Assembly (NCBI RefSeq): GCF_041380015.1
Contig: NZ_CP159978.1
Length of the DNA stretch: 64,000 bases
Reading direction: 5' to 3' (one strand)
DNA from: Buchananella felis
GTDB lineage: Bacteria; Actinomycetota; Actinomycetes; Actinomycetales; Actinomycetaceae
Shown here: one piece after another, positions 44,125-50,559 of the stretch
Layout: the number at the start of each line of letters is the position of its first letter
Numbering within the stretch: the first letter of the stretch is position 1
The notes under the pieces: model-generated
Database searches by the model: none
The model's input: the letters and a program-made list of their open reading frames with translations, nothing else
What the model was told of the DNA's origin: nothing
Program-made: the position numbers and the translations under genes

Positions 44125-44640
44125 ATGTCCTCTACTTACCCCTCCCCCAGCCTGCCCCTCGCGTTGCGTTACACCGGCCGGGCGCTGGCGGGATTCTCCC
44201 TCCTGTTCGTGGGCGCCTTCTTCCTGCTGGCGCTGCTCAAGGGCCTGACCGGAGACACGCTGTGGGCGTGGATCCCGCTGGTCTTCGCCGTCGTGCTGGC
44301 CATCCCGCCGGTGCGCCTGTGGATCAACACCGGCGCCACCCGCACCGCCAAGCCCACCCAGCCAGACGTCTACGGCCAGGAGAACTACGACCCCGCCGTC
44401 TACGACGGCCAAGTGATCGAGGCCGTGCAGATCGACGCCTCCGAGGTCGCCGCGATCAACGCCGCCGCCCAGGAGCGCGCCGAGCAGGCCCGCCGCAGCG
44501 CCGAAGAGGCCGCCCGCATGCGCGTCAACGCCGCCCGCGCCCGCGCCTCCAGCTCCGCGCGCGACTCCGTGCTGTCCGTCGTGGCCATCCCGGTCGCCTC
44601 GCTGGGCGCGCTCGTCACGCTGATCTCGCTGCTGTTCTAG
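44125..44640 (+). CDS. Hypothetical membrane protein, 171 aa
   Basis: Starts at ATG 44125. Two membrane segments near the N-terminus (ALAGFSLLFVGAFFLLALLKGL and LWAWIPLVFAVVLAIPPVRLWI) are followed by an acidic and then Ala/Arg-rich helix (INAAAQERAEQARRSAEEAARMRVNAARARASSSA). A third segment ends the protein (LSVVAIPVASLGALVTLISLLF). No family recognised. It stands divergent from lepA. Confidence 0.8.
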   Translation: MSSTYPSPSLPLALRYTGRALAGFSLLFVGAFFLLALLKGLTGDTLWAWIPLVFAVVLAIPPVRLWINTGATRTAKPTQPDVYGQENYDPAVYDGQVIEAVQIDASEVAAINAAAQERAEQARRSAEEAARMRVNAARARASSSARDSVLSVVAIPVASLGALVTLISLLF

Positions 44641-44690
44641 GCCGCTGGGGTCCTAGGATTCCCGGGCTCCTCTGGTTTCCTGGTTTCCTG

Positions 44691-44738
44691 GGTTCCTGGG
44701 GTCCTGGGTTCCTGGGGTCCTGGGTTCCTGGGGTCCTG
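44691..44738. repeat. 16-bp tandem repeat (three exact copies)
   Basis: Unit GGTTCCTGGGGTCCTG repeated three times without mismatch, with partial copies on both sides (44649-44760). It lies in the non-coding gap before the PemK-like gene and may vary in copy number between strains. Confidence 0.85.
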
Positions 44739-44884
44739 GGCTCCCGTCTGCTGGGCGCGCCGCCCTTCCCAGGCTCGCCCCACCCCCACAGTCGCCACGC
44801 CACTACTTTCTCGGGCCGCTCCCCACACGCGCGGCCCTCCCTCTTCCCCAGTCACCACTTCCCTCTACTACCCGGCGGATCAAG

Positions 44885-45535
44885 ATGGCTAACTTCCTCT
44901 CTCGCGTACTGCGCATATTGGCCGACGCTCTTCTGGACGCGTTTTCTTCTGATTCTGGGCGAGCCTCCGGCCGCAGCAAGACTCACCCTCGCGGTGGCGG
45001 CGGGGGTGCGCGCGGTAGCGGCGCCCGCAGCGGCGGGGCGCGTAACGGTGAAGCTCGTAGCGGCGGAGCTCGTAGCGGCGACGCACCCAAGCCTGCTCCC
45101 GCCCGGGGGCAGGCGCCTGCGGCTACGGGCTCCCCGGGCGGGCAGGTCCGTGAGTTAAGGCAGCTGCCTCGCTTCCAGTACGCACCCCAGCGCGACGGGG
45201 ACGCGGACCCAGCCGAGGTGGTGTGGGCGTGGGTGCCCTTCGAGGACGACCCCACCCAGGGCAAGGACCGCCCCGTGCTGGTGCTGGGGCGGGTGGGCTC
45301 GCAGCTGGCCGTCGTCACGCTGACCTCCAAGGACCACGGGCGCGGCGGCGGGCAGCGCGGCAACCGGGTGTACGTGGATGTCGGCACCGGCGCGTGGGAC
45401 CCGCAGGGTCGCCCCTCCGAGGCGCGCGTGGACCGGGTGATCGCGCTCGACCCGCAAGCCGTGCGACGCGAGGGTGCCAGCCTTGACCGCGCCACGTTCG
45501 AGCACGTGGCGCACGCCGTGGCGAGCCTGCACTGA
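44885..45535 (+). CDS. PemK/MazF-like protein with Gly/Arg-rich N-terminal region
   Basis: 216 residues from ATG 44885. After an N-terminal helix (LSRVLRILADALLDAFSS) comes a low-complexity stretch of Gly, Arg, Ser and Ala (residues 25-80). The C-terminal 120 residues resemble MazF/PemK RNases (AEVVWAWVPFEDDPTQGKDRPVLVLGRVGSQLAVVTLTSKDH). No antitoxin gene is adjacent. Such solitary PemK-like genes are often found near rpsT in actinobacteria, and toxin activity cannot be assumed. Confidence 0.8.
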   Translation: MANFLSRVLRILADALLDAFSSDSGRASGRSKTHPRGGGGGARGSGARSGGARNGEARSGGARSGDAPKPAPARGQAPAATGSPGGQVRELRQLPRFQYAPQRDGDADPAEVVWAWVPFEDDPTQGKDRPVLVLGRVGSQLAVVTLTSKDHGRGGGQRGNRVYVDVGTGAWDPQGRPSEARVDRVIALDPQAVRREGASLDRATFEHVAHAVASLH

Positions 45536-45632
45536 TCACTTCGGAAGCCGGCGCGGCGGGCCGCTTCGGCGGCGAGGTGCGCGGCGGGGCTAGCGCGGTA
45601 GACCACTTGGGCGGCCTGGGTGCGACGGCCGG

Positions 45633-45717
45633 CTCGGTATGACCGACGGCCCGGGTCGCACGCTGGCCCAGGTTGCACGATGGCAAGCTCGGCATGACCG
45701 ACGGCCCGGGTCGCACG
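45633..45717. repeat. 30-bp direct duplication upstream of rpsT
   Basis: CTCGGTATGACCGACGGCCC... at 45633-45662 and the same with one change (CTCGGC) at 45688-45717, period 55. Non-coding. Confidence 0.8.
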
Positions 45718-45776
45718 ATGGCCGTCGCGGCGGGCCTGGTGTGGGCAACAGCACCGGTGCCGCCGTACCCACCCCC

Positions 45777-45805
45777 TCGAACTAGCGGGACATACCTGGT
45801 AGAGT
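45777..45805 (+). promoter_or_regulatory. Candidate rpsT promoter
   Basis: TCGAAC (45777-45782), a 17-base spacer and TAGAGT (45800-45805), the latter in a TGGTAGAGT context. The local AT content rises here. The -35 is a weak match, so confidence is modest. Confidence 0.45.
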
Positions 45806-45941
45806 CCCTGCCTGGACTTCTAGCCTGGTCGGGCTGGGGTCCGGCCGCATCTGTAAATCCACGGGGCATCCCCACGCCCTCAGTCCGCAGACGGCACTGC
45901 CCTCACCGACCGTGACCCATCCAGTAAGAGAGTCAAATCAA

Positions 45942-46202
45942 GTGGCAAACATTAAGTCCAAGATCAAGCGCATCAAGACCAACGAGAAGTCTCGTCTGCG
46001 CAACCAGGCCGTGAAGTCCGAGCTGAAGACCTTCGTTCGCAAGGTCCGCGAGGCCATCGCCGCTGGTGACAAGGAGGCCGCCGAGGCTGCGCTGCGCGTT
46101 GCTAGCCGCAAGCTGGACAAGGCCGTCTCCAAGGGCGTTATCCACAAGAACCAGGCCGCCAACCGCAAGTCCAAGCTGGCGACCCAGGTTGCGGGTCTCT
46201 GA
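45942..46202 (+). CDS. rpsT: 30S ribosomal protein S20
   Basis: Small-subunit protein that binds 16S rRNA early in assembly. 86 residues from GTG 45942 (ANIKSKIKRIKTNEKSRLRNQAVKSELKTF), a normal length. It is highly basic with three helices and the RNA-binding KGVIHKNQAANRKSKLA segment. A strong terminator follows directly. In many bacteria S20 controls its own translation; no obvious element for this is visible. Confidence 0.98.
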   Translation: MANIKSKIKRIKTNEKSRLRNQAVKSELKTFVRKVREAIAAGDKEAAEAALRVASRKLDKAVSKGVIHKNQAANRKSKLATQVAGL

Positions 46203-46218
46203 TCCAGACCGCAGGTAC

Positions 46219-46256
46219 GGGGCCGTGGCGCTGAGCGCCACGGCCCCGCCGCTTTT
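46219..46256 (+). terminator. Terminator of rpsT
   Basis: GGGGCCGTGGCGC-TGA-GCGCCACGGCCCC: a perfect 13-bp stem with a 3-base loop, followed a few bases later by TTTT at 46253-46256. It is a convincing intrinsic terminator. Confidence 0.92.
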
Positions 46257-46307
46257 CCAGAAGCCAGCTTCCCGCTCCCGGGACAGCTGCGCGTTCGCAA
46301 AGCAACG

Positions 46308-46338
46308 GCCCGGGCCTCCTCAACGAGGAGGCCCGGGC
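46308..46338 (-). terminator. Terminator of the PepSY lipoprotein gene
   Basis: GCCCGGGCCTCCT-CAACG-AGGAGGCCCGGGC is a perfect 13-bp stem with a 5-base loop. It lies 27 bp after the leftward gene stop and probably ends that transcript. Confidence 0.8.
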
Positions 46339-46364
46339 CTGACTGGGTTTGCAAAACCTCCGGG

Positions 46365-46997
46365 CTAGTCGTTGATGACCATGGCCTGGCCGGTAGCGGC
46401 GTCGACCTGCACCTTCTGGTCGTCATCGCCGGTGGGGCCGTCGATGTCTACGTGCCACACGGGCTTGCCGCCGATCATCTCCAGCTCCGCGGAGTCAAAG
46501 CTGCCCTTCAGCAGGGTGAAGGCGGTCTGGATGGCCGCCTCAATCGGGACGGTGGCCCCCTGCAGGGAGAGCGGGCCGTCGTCATCGTTGTCGGGAACAT
46601 TGCTGATCACCGCGCCGTCACGGACCTTCACGTCCATGGGGGTGGTGGCGCCGTCCGGGATGATCTCCACGTCCCATTCGTTGGGGTTGCTGGAGTCCAC
46701 GTCCAGGCCAACAACGGTGCCCGGCTGGGCGGCCAGGGCCGTGGTCATCGCGGCCAGTCCGACCGGGGGAAGCACGTCCAGCGCGACGGACGGGAGCGCA
46801 CCGGGCGCGGGGGTGGTGGCCGGGGCCGCCTGCGTGGCGGTGCCGGACTGATCGTCTGAGGTGGGGGCCTCAGAGGCGGGGACCGTGACCACCACGGTCT
46901 TCTCGGGAGCGGGGGTGGATGAGGGGGAGCTGCAGGCCGCCAGGCCAAGCAGGGTAACGAGTGCCAACGGAACCAGGGGACGAATTGAAGTACTCAT
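46365..46997 (-). CDS. PepSY-like lipoprotein
   Basis: 210 residues from ATG 46997. The lipoprotein signal has lipobox GLAAC (Cys22). A Thr/Pro/Ala linker is followed by two tandem PepSY-like units: GLAAMTTALAAQPGTVVGLDVDSSNPNEWDVEIIPDGATTPMDVKVRDGAVIS, and PIEAAIQTAFTLLKGSFDSAELEMIGGKPVWHVDIDGPTGDDDQKVQVDAATGQAMVIND. PepSY domains often inhibit proteases or occur in surface lipoproteins of unknown role. It is convergent with rpsT. Confidence 0.87.
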   Translation of the reverse strand: MSTSIRPLVPLALVTLLGLAACSSPSSTPAPEKTVVVTVPASEAPTSDDQSGTATQAAPATTPAPGALPSVALDVLPPVGLAAMTTALAAQPGTVVGLDVDSSNPNEWDVEIIPDGATTPMDVKVRDGAVISNVPDNDDDGPLSLQGATVPIEAAIQTAFTLLKGSFDSAELEMIGGKPVWHVDIDGPTGDDDQKVQVDAATGQAMVIND

Positions 46998-47110
46998 GTC
47001 CCCAGCATCCCAGCCGCCCGGTGCCTCCGCCCCGCAAACGGCCGTTTTACTGGCCTTCCTAAGAGAACTCTAATCAGCGCCTCACGAGCCTGGCGCCGGC
47101 AGGTCCAACC

Positions 47111-47305
47111 TCCTAGTCAGCATCGACCCGCCCCACCCCAACCAACTCACCAGAGGTGGACACGCACCGGAACTCGACGTTCGTCTCCTCAACTCGACGT
47201 TCGCCCTCTCAACTCGACGTTCCCACCCCACCTAACGTCTAGATTCACTCCCAAACGTCGAGATTGGGCACCAAACGTCGAGCTTCGCCACCAAGCCCCG
47301 CTCCC
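47111..47305. repeat. Six-site CTCGACGTT array, copy 1
   Basis: CTCGACGTT starts at 47173, 47193 and 47213. Its inverted form AACGTCGAG or one-mismatch AACGTCTAG starts at 47234, 47254 and 47274. All neighbours are exactly 20 bp apart, except 21 across the centre. The flanks, including CTAGTCAGCATCGACCCGCC before it, are also duplicated in copy 2. A large fold-back or a multimeric protein-binding array is possible. Confidence 0.9.
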
Positions 47306-47377
47306 AATCCCTCCAGTCAACCCAGGTGGGCCCGTCCCGCAACGTCGCTCCCAAGCCCGGCCCCAGCAAGCCCAAAC

Positions 47378-47577
47378 CCCTAGTCAGCATCGACCCGCCC
47401 CGCCCCACCCCAACCAACTCACCAGAGGTGGACACGCACCGGAACTAGACGTTTGCCCTCTCAACTCGACGTTCGCCCTCTCAACTCGACGTTCCCACCC
47501 CACCTAACGTCTAGATTCACCCCCAAACGTCGAGATTGGGCACCAAACGTCGAGTTTCGCCGCCAAGCCCCGCTCCC
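47378..47577. repeat. Six-site CTCGACGTT array, copy 2
   Basis: Sites start at 47445 (CTAGACGTT, one mismatch), 47465, 47485, then inverted at 47506 (AACGTCTAG), 47526 and 47546. The geometry is identical to copy 1, with a 272-bp offset over the array. The two copies differ by scattered substitutions and a 5-base insertion. Confidence 0.9.
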
Positions 47578-47667
47578 CGGCCCCCGAACACCCGGGCTGG
47601 GCGTCAGCTGCGTGGCCGGGCGGGAAACCATCTGAGGGGAGGACTCCACTTCCGCAATGGCACGCCC

Positions 47668-47810
47668 AGACACAGGCGGGCGGGCGGCACAACTCCCCGG
47701 CGACCCCCACATAAGCCAAGTCCGGCCCAGACACAGGCGGGCGGGCGGCACAACTCCCCGGCGACCCCCACACAAGCCAAGTCCGGCCCAAACACAGGCG
47801 GGCGGGGAGA
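47668..47810. repeat. 61-bp tandem repeat, about 2.3 copies
   Basis: Units begin with CAGACACAGGCGGGCGGG at 47668 and 47729 and with CAAACACAGGCGGGCGGG at 47790. The first two units differ by a single base or so (CATAAGCC against CACAAGCC). Confidence 0.88.
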
Positions 47811-47895
47811 CGCGCCGTGAGGCTCGTCTCCCCGCCCGTCACAGTGGATTCGCGGCCGACCCGGCTAGCGGGCCAGCCCGGCGGAGTTGCTTGGG

Positions 47896-49221
47896 TTAGG
47901 CCAGCGCGCGCCCCTTGGTCTCTGGCAGTAGCAGCGCGCTCAGCGTGGCCAGTGCGAAGGCTGCGGCGAATACGCCGAAGACTACGTTGGTGGACACCGA
48001 GCGCAGCATCACCGGCACCAGCATGGGCGCGGCGATGGAGGCCAGGCGCCCAAAGCCAGCGGCCCAGCCGGCACCGGTGGCACGGATGGCGGTCGGGTAA
48101 ACCTCCGGGGTCACCGCGTAGACGGCACCCCACGCACCCAGCGCGAAGAAGGACAGTACGCATCCTGCGGCCACGATCGTCACCGGGCTGCCGGCCTGGG
48201 AGAAGAACACGGCGCCTGCACCGGCGCCGGCCAGGAAGGTGGCCAGGGTGGCGCGTCGGCCCCACTTCTCGATCAGCCAGGCGGCCACGGCGTAGCCGGG
48301 CAGCTGGGCCAGGGTGATCACCAGGGTGTAGGCGAAGGACTTGGTCAGGCTGGTCCCGCCGGCCACGAGGAGGCTGGGCAGCCAGATGAAGGCGCCGTAG
48401 TAGGCGAAGTTCAGGAAGAACCATACGCCCCACAGGCCGACGGTCCGCTTGAGGAACACCGCGCTGAACAGCGCGCGCACGCCGGTGGCCGCACCCACGT
48501 GCTCCTGCTCCACCACCGCAGAGGCCGGGGCCGCCAGCACGCCGCGCAGGGGCCGGCCGGCTTCGAACTGGCGCACGGAGGCCTCCGCCTCCTCGTGTCG
48601 CCCGGCTTCCTCCAGGAAGCGGACGGATTCTGGGACGCTGCGGCGCACGTAGAGCGCATACAGGGCGGGCACGGCGCCGATGGCCAACGCCCAGCGCCAG
48701 CCGTTCTCGCCTGGCACCACGTAGTAGCCGATCAGCGCGGCCAGGATCCAGCCAACCGCCCAGAAGGCCTCCAGCAGCACGATCACGCGGCCACGGATAG
48801 AGGCGGGGGCGAACTCGGAGACCAGGGTGGAGGCCACGGGCAGCTCGGCGCCCAAACCCAGTCCGACGATGAAGCGGAACACCAGCAGTAGGCCCAGGGA
48901 GGTGGCCAGCGCGGACGCGCCGGTGGCCAGTCCAAAGATCAGCAGGGAGAGCGCGAATACCTGCTTGCGTCCCAGCTTGTCGGCGATCAGGCCACCGAAG
49001 GTGGCACCGACGGCCATGCCGGCCATTCCGATCGAGGCGATCAGGCCGGTCTGGTCCTTTGTCAGGCCCCAGTCGGCCGCCAGGGCCGCCATCACGAAGG
49101 AGATGAGTCCAACATCCATCGCGTCCAGTGCCCAGCCCAGCCCGGATCCCACCAAGAGGCGGCGGTGCTCCGTGTTGAAGGGCAGTTTGTCCAGACGCTC
49201 GTTTCTCGAGAGGGAAGTCAT
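47896..49221 (-). CDS. MFS transporter (sugar/NiaP-like porter family)
   Basis: 441 residues from ATG 49221 (TSLSRNERLDKLPFNTEHRRLLVGSGLGWALDAMDVGLISFV), with twelve predicted membrane segments. The loop 2-3 motif reads GGLIADKLGRKQ and the motif after segment 6 reads PESVRFLEEAGRHEEA, as in metabolite:H+ symporters of the sugar-porter group. The N-terminal LPFNTEHRRLLVGSGLGWALDAMD resembles nicotinate transporter NiaP. The substrate is not certain. A NiaP role would fit with NAD biology but is speculation. It stands alone between the repeat region and holA. Confidence 0.9.
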   Translation of the reverse strand: MTSLSRNERLDKLPFNTEHRRLLVGSGLGWALDAMDVGLISFVMAALAADWGLTKDQTGLIASIGMAGMAVGATFGGLIADKLGRKQVFALSLLIFGLATGASALATSLGLLLVFRFIVGLGLGAELPVASTLVSEFAPASIRGRVIVLLEAFWAVGWILAALIGYYVVPGENGWRWALAIGAVPALYALYVRRSVPESVRFLEEAGRHEEAEASVRQFEAGRPLRGVLAAPASAVVEQEHVGAATGVRALFSAVFLKRTVGLWGVWFFLNFAYYGAFIWLPSLLVAGGTSLTKSFAYTLVITLAQLPGYAVAAWLIEKWGRRATLATFLAGAGAGAVFFSQAGSPVTIVAAGCVLSFFALGAWGAVYAVTPEVYPTAIRATGAGWAAGFGRLASIAAPMLVPVMLRSVSTNVVFGVFAAAFALATLSALLLPETKGRALA

Positions 49222-49310
49222 TCTTGAATGATAGGTAGCGCGTCCATGGACTGGGTTACCCGCCTCCACATAGTGAAAAGGCTCGGTGCCCTCGGCGCCC
49301 CGGATTCCGC

Positions 49311-50333
49311 TCAGTAGTTGAGCTTTAGAGCGGGGTTGGGGCGCCGTCCGTGCGCCTCGCAGATGCGGGTGATGGCGCGTTCGACCGCGTACTCGCCGTC
49401 CTTGCCGCCTCCCTTGACCTCCGCGTCGGCGGCCGCCACGGCCCGGATTGCCGCCGCCAGGCCGGGCTCGGACCACTGCGCGGCCTCCCGCTTGGCCCGG
49501 TCCACCATCCACGGCTGCATCCCCAGTTCGCGGGCGCTCACGTGCGGCCCCGCGCTCAGCCGGGCCAGCAGGCGCACCTTGGCCGCGAGCGCACCGACGA
49601 TCATGTTCGGCCGCACCCCGGTGGCCAGGGCGTGCCGCAGCAGTTTGAGCGCGGTGGCGGCGCGGCCTGCCACGGCAGCGTCGGCCACGCTGTATCCGGT
49701 GGCCTCGATGCGGCCGGAATAGTAGCGAGACACGTGCGCGGCGGTGACGGTCTGCACGCCCGACGCGCTCACGTCAGACAGCAGCTGCGCCACCGCAGCC
49801 GACAGCTCCCGCAGGTCCGATCCGAGCGCGTCCACCAGCGCCTGCACCGCGTCGGGGTCGATGCGGAAGCCGGCCCGCCGCACGTCTGCCTCCACGAAGG
49901 CGGCCTTGTCCCGCTGGCTTTTGATCTGCTCTCCCGCCACTACCGGGTAGCTGGCCGCGATCGCATCCAGCAGCTTCTTGCCGCGCTGGCCGCCGTTGTG
50001 CCGCGCCACCAGCCACACGTCCGGCTCGGGCGCGGCCACGTAGGCGAGGGCGTCGCCGATCAGCGCGTCGCTGGCCAGTTCGAGGTCCGGGATGAGGATG
50101 AGGCGCCGCTCCCCGAAAAGGGAGGGGCTGGTGACCACGGACAGCGTGCCGACCTCGTACGTGGCCGCATCTAGCTGCGTGACCTCAACCTGCGGGTCGG
50201 CCTGGCGCGCCTGGCGCAGCAGCGCACTCTGCGCCCGGTCCGCCAGCAGCGGCTCGCCGCAGCGAATCAGCACCACCGGCGCCAAGGTGGCCTGTTCCCA
50301 CGACACCGAGGCGGTCTTCTTAGCTGCGCACAT
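49311..50333 (-). CDS. holA: DNA polymerase III subunit delta
   Basis: Clamp-loader subunit that opens the beta clamp. 340 residues from ATG 50333 (CAAKKTASVSWEQATLAPVVLIRCGEPLLADRA). Typical segments are SLFGERRLILIPDLE in the beta-binding region, VWLVARHNGGQRGKKLLDAI, and the C-terminal collar (VADAAVAGRAATALKLLRHALATGVRPNMIVGALAAKVRLLARL). It follows comEC, as in most actinobacteria, but is separated from it by 226 bp with 35-bp tandem repeats. Confidence 0.95.
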   Translation of the reverse strand: MCAAKKTASVSWEQATLAPVVLIRCGEPLLADRAQSALLRQARQADPQVEVTQLDAATYEVGTLSVVTSPSLFGERRLILIPDLELASDALIGDALAYVAAPEPDVWLVARHNGGQRGKKLLDAIAASYPVVAGEQIKSQRDKAAFVEADVRRAGFRIDPDAVQALVDALGSDLRELSAAVAQLLSDVSASGVQTVTAAHVSRYYSGRIEATGYSVADAAVAGRAATALKLLRHALATGVRPNMIVGALAAKVRLLARLSAGPHVSARELGMQPWMVDRAKREAAQWSEPGLAAAIRAVAAADAEVKGGGKDGEYAVERAITRICEAHGRRPNPALKLNY

Positions 50334-50390
50334 GCCTATACCTTGCCACGCGCCACCCACATTTGTTGCCCCGCCCCTCTGGCTGCCCGT

Positions 50391-50531
50391 GGACGACGTT
50401 GCCGCGCCCACCGCCCGGCGCAGCGGGACGACGTTGCCGCGCCCACCGCCCGGCGCAGCGGGACGACGCTGCCGCGCCCACCTGCCCGGCGCAGAGGGAC
50501 GACGTTGCCGCGCCCCCGCCCGGCGCAGCGG
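50391..50531. repeat. 35-bp tandem repeat, four copies, between comEC and holA
   Basis: Units begin with GGACGACGTTGCCGCGCCCA at 50391, 50426, 50461 (GACGACGCTG variant) and 50497, giving periods of 35, 35 and 36. Each unit contains the dispersed GGACGACGTTGCCGC motif. The array lies between the comEC stop and the holA start. Confidence 0.92.
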
Positions 50532-50559
50532 GGCGCCACCGCCGCGCACACGCACCACC

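Larger units (their letters stand above)
45536..45941. other. Leader and promoter region of rpsT
   Basis: 406 bp without a gene. The first part has a 30-bp direct duplication (45633-45662 and 45688-45717). The second part holds the likely rpsT promoter (about 45777-45805), leaving a leader of about 130 bases. Confidence 0.6.
46998..47895. other. 900-bp non-coding, repeat-rich region
   Basis: No credible gene. It contains a duplicated block of about 195 bp (47111-47305 and 47378-47577), each with a symmetric six-site CTCGACGTT array. It also has a 61-bp tandem repeat (47668-47810). Open frames across it translate into repeats such as RPPACVW and are not genes. Confidence 0.7.

Noticed and set aside
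44885..45535. Complete MazEF-type toxin-antitoxin pair
   Set aside because: No small antitoxin frame lies directly before or after the PemK-like gene.
47111..47577. CRISPR array
   Set aside because: The repeated word is only 9 bases, appears in both orientations, and the intervals between words are themselves duplicated. No cas genes are near.
47504..48433. Leftward frame through the 61-bp repeats with RPPACVW repeats
   Set aside because: Its second half overlaps the MFS transporter in a different frame, and the repeats explain the openness. No start signal.
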